Shown piece after piece: positions 6,860-9,545 of a DNA stretch of 9,545 bases. The number at the start of each line of letters is the position of its first letter. Position 1 is the first letter of the stretch. The notes beneath the pieces were generated by a model. The model searched no databases. It worked only from the letters and a program-made list of their open reading frames with translations, and was not told the origin of the DNA. The stretch is taken from the NCBI GenBank assembly GCA_003650865.1, contig QMSN01000030.1, forward strand, positions 1 to 9,545, given 5' to 3'. Position numbers and translations under genes: made by a program. The stretch comes from Thermoprotei archaeon (GTDB taxonomy: Archaea > Thermoproteota > Methanomethylicia > Nezhaarchaeales > WYZ-LMO8).

Positions 6860-8616
6860 GCTTCCCGAGCGAGGTCATTGAGCTCATAAGGAAGTACGCG
6901 TACATCAACGCCTACGAGCATAATGGTAGGGCAGCCGCTGGGCCAGTGCTGGGTAAGGTTTTGGCTGAGAGGCAAGACTTGAGGCCTAGGGCTAAGGAGC
7001 TCGCTAAGCTAGTTGCCTCCATGGTTGAGGAGGTCAACAGGAAGAGCTTCGAGGAGATAAAGAGGGAGGTCGAGGAGAAGTATTTGGAGGCTCTAGCTAA
7101 GAGAGTTGAAGTCGAGGAGAAAAGACTACCTCCACTGCCCAACGTCGACATGTATAAGCTAGTCGTTACGAGGTTCGCCCCTAACCCAGATGCCCCTCTA
7201 CACCTCGGAAGCCTTAGACCCCTAATACTGTCCTACGAGTACGCTAAGATGTATAAGGGCAGGTTCATCCTGAGGTTTGACGATACAGATCCCAAGACCA
7301 AGAGGCCCATGCCCGAGGCCTACGATTGGATCATCGAGGACATGAAGTGGCTTGGAGTAGAGGCTGACGAAGTTGTGTATCAGTCCGATAGGCTCGAGAT
7401 ATACTACGAGAAGGCTAGAGAGCTCATAGAGCGTGGAGGAGCTTACGTCTGTACCTGCAGCCAAGAGGGCTTTAAGGCTCTAAGGGACTCGGGGAAACCA
7501 TGCCCATGCAGAGCACTCCCAGTGGAGGAGCACCTCAAGAGGTTCGACGACATGCTCTCTGGGCTCTACGAGGAGAAGGAGGCCGTTGTCAGGGTTAGGA
7601 CAGACCTAAACCACCCAGATGTCTCAGTGAGAGAGTGGGTCGCCTTTAGAATTATAGATGTAGACGAGAACCCTCATCCGAGAGTTGGAAGCAGGTTTAG
7701 GGTTTGGCCCACCTACAACTTCGCTTGTGCCGTAGACGACTACCTGCTCAACGTAAGCCACATCCTCAGGGCTAAAGAGCACATAACGAACACGTTGAAG
7801 CAGAGGTACGTCTACGAGCACATGGGGTGGAGGTTCCCCGAGACTATACACTTCGGCAGGTTGAAGCTCGCCAACATAATACTCAGTAAATCCCTGATTA
7901 GGAGGGGCATAGCTAAAGGCGAGTTCAAGGGGTGGGAAGACCCAAGGCTTGGCACGATAAGGGCTCTTAGGAGGAGGGGGATTCTCCCTGAGACCTTAAG
8001 GGAGCTCATGCTTCACGTGGGCGTGAAGACATCTGAAGCATCGCTGAGCTGGGAGAACATATACTCAGCTAACAGGAAGAGGCTTGACCCGCAGGCGAAT
8101 AGGTACTTCTACGTCTCAGATCCTGTAACCATGGTTGTCGAGGGAGTCCCCAAGAGCTACATAGCTACACCGCCACTACACCCAGACCACCCTGAGAGAG
8201 GTGTTAGGAGGATCCACGTTGAAGCCATTGGTGGCGAGGCTAGGGTTCTAGTTTCGAGGAGAGATCTCGAGCTATTAGCTAGGAGGAGGTTTGTGCGGTT
8301 GATGGCGCTCTTCAACGTAGAGGTCAAGGAGGTCGAAGAGAGCTTAGTAAAGGCCGTGTATAGGGGTGAGAGCGTTGAGGAAGCCACTAAGCTCAAAGCT
8401 CCTATAGTACAGTGGGTCCCCACGAAGCGCAACGTGGAGGTGGAAGTTGTAATGCCAAGCGCCGAGGAGGATAAAGGTAAAGGAGAGGAAGCCCTAACTT
8501 CACTCAATAAGGGCGACATAGTCCAACTCGTTCGATTTGGATTTGCGAGACTAGATGATAGGAAGGGGGACGAGGAGAAAGGCGAGAAGCTCGTGTTCTA
8601 CTACGCTCATGAGTAG
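6856..8616 (+). CDS. gltX: Glutamyl-tRNA synthetase (archaeal type)
   Basis: This class I synthetase charges tRNA with glutamate. In archaea it is usually the non-discriminating GlxRS form that also makes Glu-tRNA(Gln) for later amidation. The 586 residues comprise a helical N-terminal extension (1-100), the Rossmann domain with TRFAPNPDAPLHLGS (HIGH equivalent at 116-119), RFDDTDPKTKRP, and ILSKS (342-346) as the KMSKS equivalent. The C-terminal beta-barrel anticodon-binding part carries an acidic/lysine-rich insert near 535-545. C199-x-C201 and C216-x-C218 form a likely zinc knuckle, seen in many archaeal GluRS. The start is TTG 6856, overlapping the Idi2 stop as TTGA, which indicates coupling. 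HLGS in place of HLGH is a mild variant of the first signature. Confidence 0.96.
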   Translation: MSFPSEVIELIRKYAYINAYEHNGRAAAGPVLGKVLAERQDLRPRAKELAKLVASMVEEVNRKSFEEIKREVEEKYLEALAKRVEVEEKRLPPLPNVDMYKLVVTRFAPNPDAPLHLGSLRPLILSYEYAKMYKGRFILRFDDTDPKTKRPMPEAYDWIIEDMKWLGVEADEVVYQSDRLEIYYEKARELIERGGAYVCTCSQEGFKALRDSGKPCPCRALPVEEHLKRFDDMLSGLYEEKEAVVRVRTDLNHPDVSVREWVAFRIIDVDENPHPRVGSRFRVWPTYNFACAVDDYLLNVSHILRAKEHITNTLKQRYVYEHMGWRFPETIHFGRLKLANIILSKSLIRRGIAKGEFKGWEDPRLGTIRALRRRGILPETLRELMLHVGVKTSEASLSWENIYSANRKRLDPQANRYFYVSDPVTMVVEGVPKSYIATPPLHPDHPERGVRRIHVEAIGGEARVLVSRRDLELLARRRFVRLMALFNVEVKEVEESLVKAVYRGESVEEATKLKAPIVQWVPTKRNVEVEVVMPSAEEDKGKGEEALTSLNKGDIVQLVRFGFARLDDRKGDEEKGEKLVFYYAHE

Positions 8617-8633
8617 CCATGGGCTATTGACGC

Positions 8634-8660
8634 TAAACTTTTTAAATAACCTCTATATCT
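8634..8660 (+). promoter_or_regulatory. TATA-box promoter of the L7Ae gene
   Basis: The sequence TAAACTTTTTAAATAACC after the GluRS stop contains an AT-rich TATA-like box at about 8639-8647, with adenines upstream that could serve as BRE. Transcription would begin near 8670, giving a leader of 35-40 bases before ATG 8708. A weaker TATA-like sequence (CTATAT) lies at 8653-8658. It is the clearest promoter-like sequence on the plus strand and marks the start of a new transcription unit. Confidence 0.6.
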
Positions 8661-8707
8661 AAGAATATCTCAACCCATGAATCGATGATTAAAAGGAGGT
8701 GAGGTTG

Positions 8708-9139
8708 ATGTCTAAGCCGAGTTACGTTAGGTTTGAAGTCCCACCAGACTTAGCGGAGAGAGCTTATGAGGCTGTTAGACTAGCGCGCGAGACGGGGAAG
8801 GTTAAGAAGGGTACTAACGAGACGACGAAGTCCGTTGAGAGAGGGCTCGCCAAGCTCGTGGTGATAGCTGAGGATGTTGACCCACCAGAGATAGTCATGC
8901 ACTTGCCACTGCTCTGTGAGGAGAGGAAGATACCGTACGTGTACGTGCCAAGCAAGGAGAAGCTCGGTGAGGCGGCTGGAATAGAGGTTAAAGCTGCTTC
9001 AGTGGCCATAATAGACGTAGGCCAAGCCAAGGAGCTAGTTGACGAGATAATAGCTAAGGTGAGCGAGCTGAAGGTCAAGGGCGCCAAGCCAGCGGCTGAA
9101 GAGGAGGAGAAGCCTAAGAAGAAGGCTAAGGGCAAGTAG
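8708..9139 (+). CDS. rpl7ae: Ribosomal protein L7Ae (eL8), kink-turn RNA-binding protein
   Basis: L7Ae is an RNA-binding protein shared by the archaeal large subunit, box C/D and H/ACA sRNPs and RNase P; it recognises kink-turns. Diagnostic parts are KKGTNETTKSVERG, the RNA-contacting block near residues 35-50, LVVIAEDVDPPEI, HLPLLCEE and KIPYVYVPSK, then LG-x-A-AGI. I prefer ATG 8708, since GGAGGTG at 8695-8701 lies six bases upstream; the in-frame GTG at 8699 falls inside that ribosome binding site and would add three residues. The product is 143 residues, about 20 longer than typical because of a C-terminal Lys/Glu-rich tail (AAEEEEKPKKKAKGK). It has its own promoter and is convergent with S28e, 34 bases away. 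Confidence 0.97.
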   Translation: MSKPSYVRFEVPPDLAERAYEAVRLARETGKVKKGTNETTKSVERGLAKLVVIAEDVDPPEIVMHLPLLCEERKIPYVYVPSKEKLGEAAGIEVKAASVAIIDVGQAKELVDEIIAKVSELKVKGAKPAAEEEEKPKKKAKGK

Positions 9140-9173
9140 CTGAGCTTACAGCCACTCTCCCCTCATATCCTCA

Positions 9174-9389
9174 TTATCTAGGCGTAAGCTTCCTGGCCTC
9201 TCTTTCTGTCTCTCTAAGCATCAGTACGTCTCCTACTCTTACAGGTCCCTTGACGTTCCTCGTTATTATCCTCCCCCTGTCGGGGCCCTCAAGTATCCTA
9301 CACCTGACTTGGATGACCTCTCCCGTGACACCTGTCCTACCAACGATCTGGACAACCTCTGCTGGAGTAGCCTCGTCGCCTACGCTCAT
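9174..9389 (-). CDS. rps28e: Small-subunit ribosomal protein S28e (eS28)
   Basis: This is archaeal eS28, an OB-fold protein of the small-subunit head near the mRNA exit. The 71-residue minus-strand product has the near-universal family blocks: PAEVVQIVGRTGVTGEV, CRILEGPDRGR, IITRNVKGPVRVGD and LMLRETEREARKL at the C-terminus. Length is normal. The start is ATG (complement of 9387-9389) with GGTG a few bases upstream on that strand. It is the only convincing gene on the minus strand in the window and lies between L7Ae and L24e, which are both on the plus strand; in many archaea the three genes are collinear. Confidence 0.97.
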   Translation of the reverse strand: MSVGDEATPAEVVQIVGRTGVTGEVIQVRCRILEGPDRGRIITRNVKGPVRVGDVLMLRETEREARKLTPR

Positions 9390-9459
9390 AGCGACACCAG
9401 AGGGCTACTATTACGAGCAGACTGATAAACTCTTTGTCTAGAGAGGTAAGGGATATAAG
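9390..9459. promoter_or_regulatory. Divergent promoter region between S28e and L24e
   Basis: The two genes read outwards from this short region. On the minus strand GTTTATC (complement of 9424-9430) could be the S28e TATA box, with a start near 9400 and a very short leader. On the plus strand GATATAAG (9452-9459) could be the TATA box for L24e, with a start near 9480; because TATA elements are nearly palindromic it might also act leftward. The assignment is by spacing only. Confidence 0.4.
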
Positions 9460-9492
9460 ATGGCTGACACACCGTTAAGGCGGTGCATCTGC

Positions 9493-9545
9493 ATGTATAG
9501 AGCCGTCACCTGTGCGTTCTGTGGAAGACCTGTACCAGCTGGCAC
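9493..9545 (+). CDS. rpl24e: Ribosomal protein L24e (eL24), N-terminal fragment cut by the window edge
   Basis: The frame reads MYRAVTCAFCGRPVPAGT before the window ends. That matches the start of archaeal L24e, a small zinc-finger protein of the large subunit whose N-terminus carries C-x2-C-G-x-x-(I/V)-P-x-G-T. I favour ATG 9493: it leaves six residues before the first zinc Cys, as in homologues; AAGGCGGTG at 9477-9485 is a well-spaced ribosome binding site; and the candidate TATA box at 9452-9459 would place the transcript start near 9480. The in-frame ATG 9460, preceded by GAGGTAAG at 9443-9450, is the alternative and would add 11 residues including another CxC pair. The rest of the gene lies outside the window. 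Confidence 0.85.
   Translation, partial: MYRAVTCAFCGRPVPAG

Noticed and set aside
6247..6975. Long minus-strand open frame (242 codons) over Idi2
   Set aside because: It is fully antisense to Idi2 and the GluRS start, both unmistakable; composition is rich in Ser/Leu/Thr as expected for a shadow frame.
7450..7515. CxC...CxC cluster in GluRS considered as an inserted metal-binding domain
   Set aside because: Similar cysteine pairs are known in GluRS proteins at this site, so this is probably the ordinary zinc knuckle.
9250..9441. Plus-strand open frame of 63 codons opposite S28e
   Set aside because: S28e on the minus strand is unambiguous, and this frame is its antisense shadow.

Overview
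The window looks like a chromosomal core-gene segment from an archaeon of the TACK group, most likely a thermophilic Thermoproteota-type lineage. The evidence is archaeal/eukaryotic-type ribosomal proteins (L13, S9, S2, L7Ae, S28e, L24e), the RNA polymerase subunit RpoN, archaeal GluRS, isopentenyl phosphate kinase and type 2 IPP isomerase. Arginine is mostly AGG/AGA, isoleucine is often ATA, and starts are frequently GTG or TTG behind a GAGGTG-like ribosome binding site. The exact lineage cannot be fixed from this sequence.

Bases 1-4753 are one tightly packed rightward run: the last codons of L18e, then L13, S9, RpoN, enolase, S2, a MEMO-family protein, and a protein in the usual position of mevalonate kinase. 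Gaps are 0-40 bases and two junctions are ATGA overlaps. This is the known archaeal arrangement linking ribosome, RNA polymerase, glycolysis and isoprenoid genes, but rpoK is missing from its usual place after rpoN.

A 177-base gap (4754-4930) holds a probable promoter. It is followed by isopentenyl phosphate kinase, type 2 IPP isomerase and glutamyl-tRNA synthetase (4931-8616), the last two joined by a TTGA overlap. IPK and Idi2 supply IPP and DMAPP for archaeal lipids by the modified mevalonate route.

From 8617 a second ribosomal group begins: L7Ae with its own TATA-like promoter, S28e on the opposite strand, and the start of L24e at the right edge. S28e is therefore convergent with L7Ae and divergent from L24e.

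The most interesting points are: (1) the gene at 3938-4753 aligns along its length with mevalonate kinase, yet all three GHMP-kinase signature motifs and the catalytic Asp are gone, so it looks like a retained pseudokinase; (2) Idi2 has His where the family has a nearly invariant active-site Gln (NPA-H-E in place of NPA-Q-E), with changes in the adjoining loop; (3) S28e is inverted inside a gene group that is usually collinear. I found no mobile elements, CRISPR arrays, tRNAs or rRNAs.
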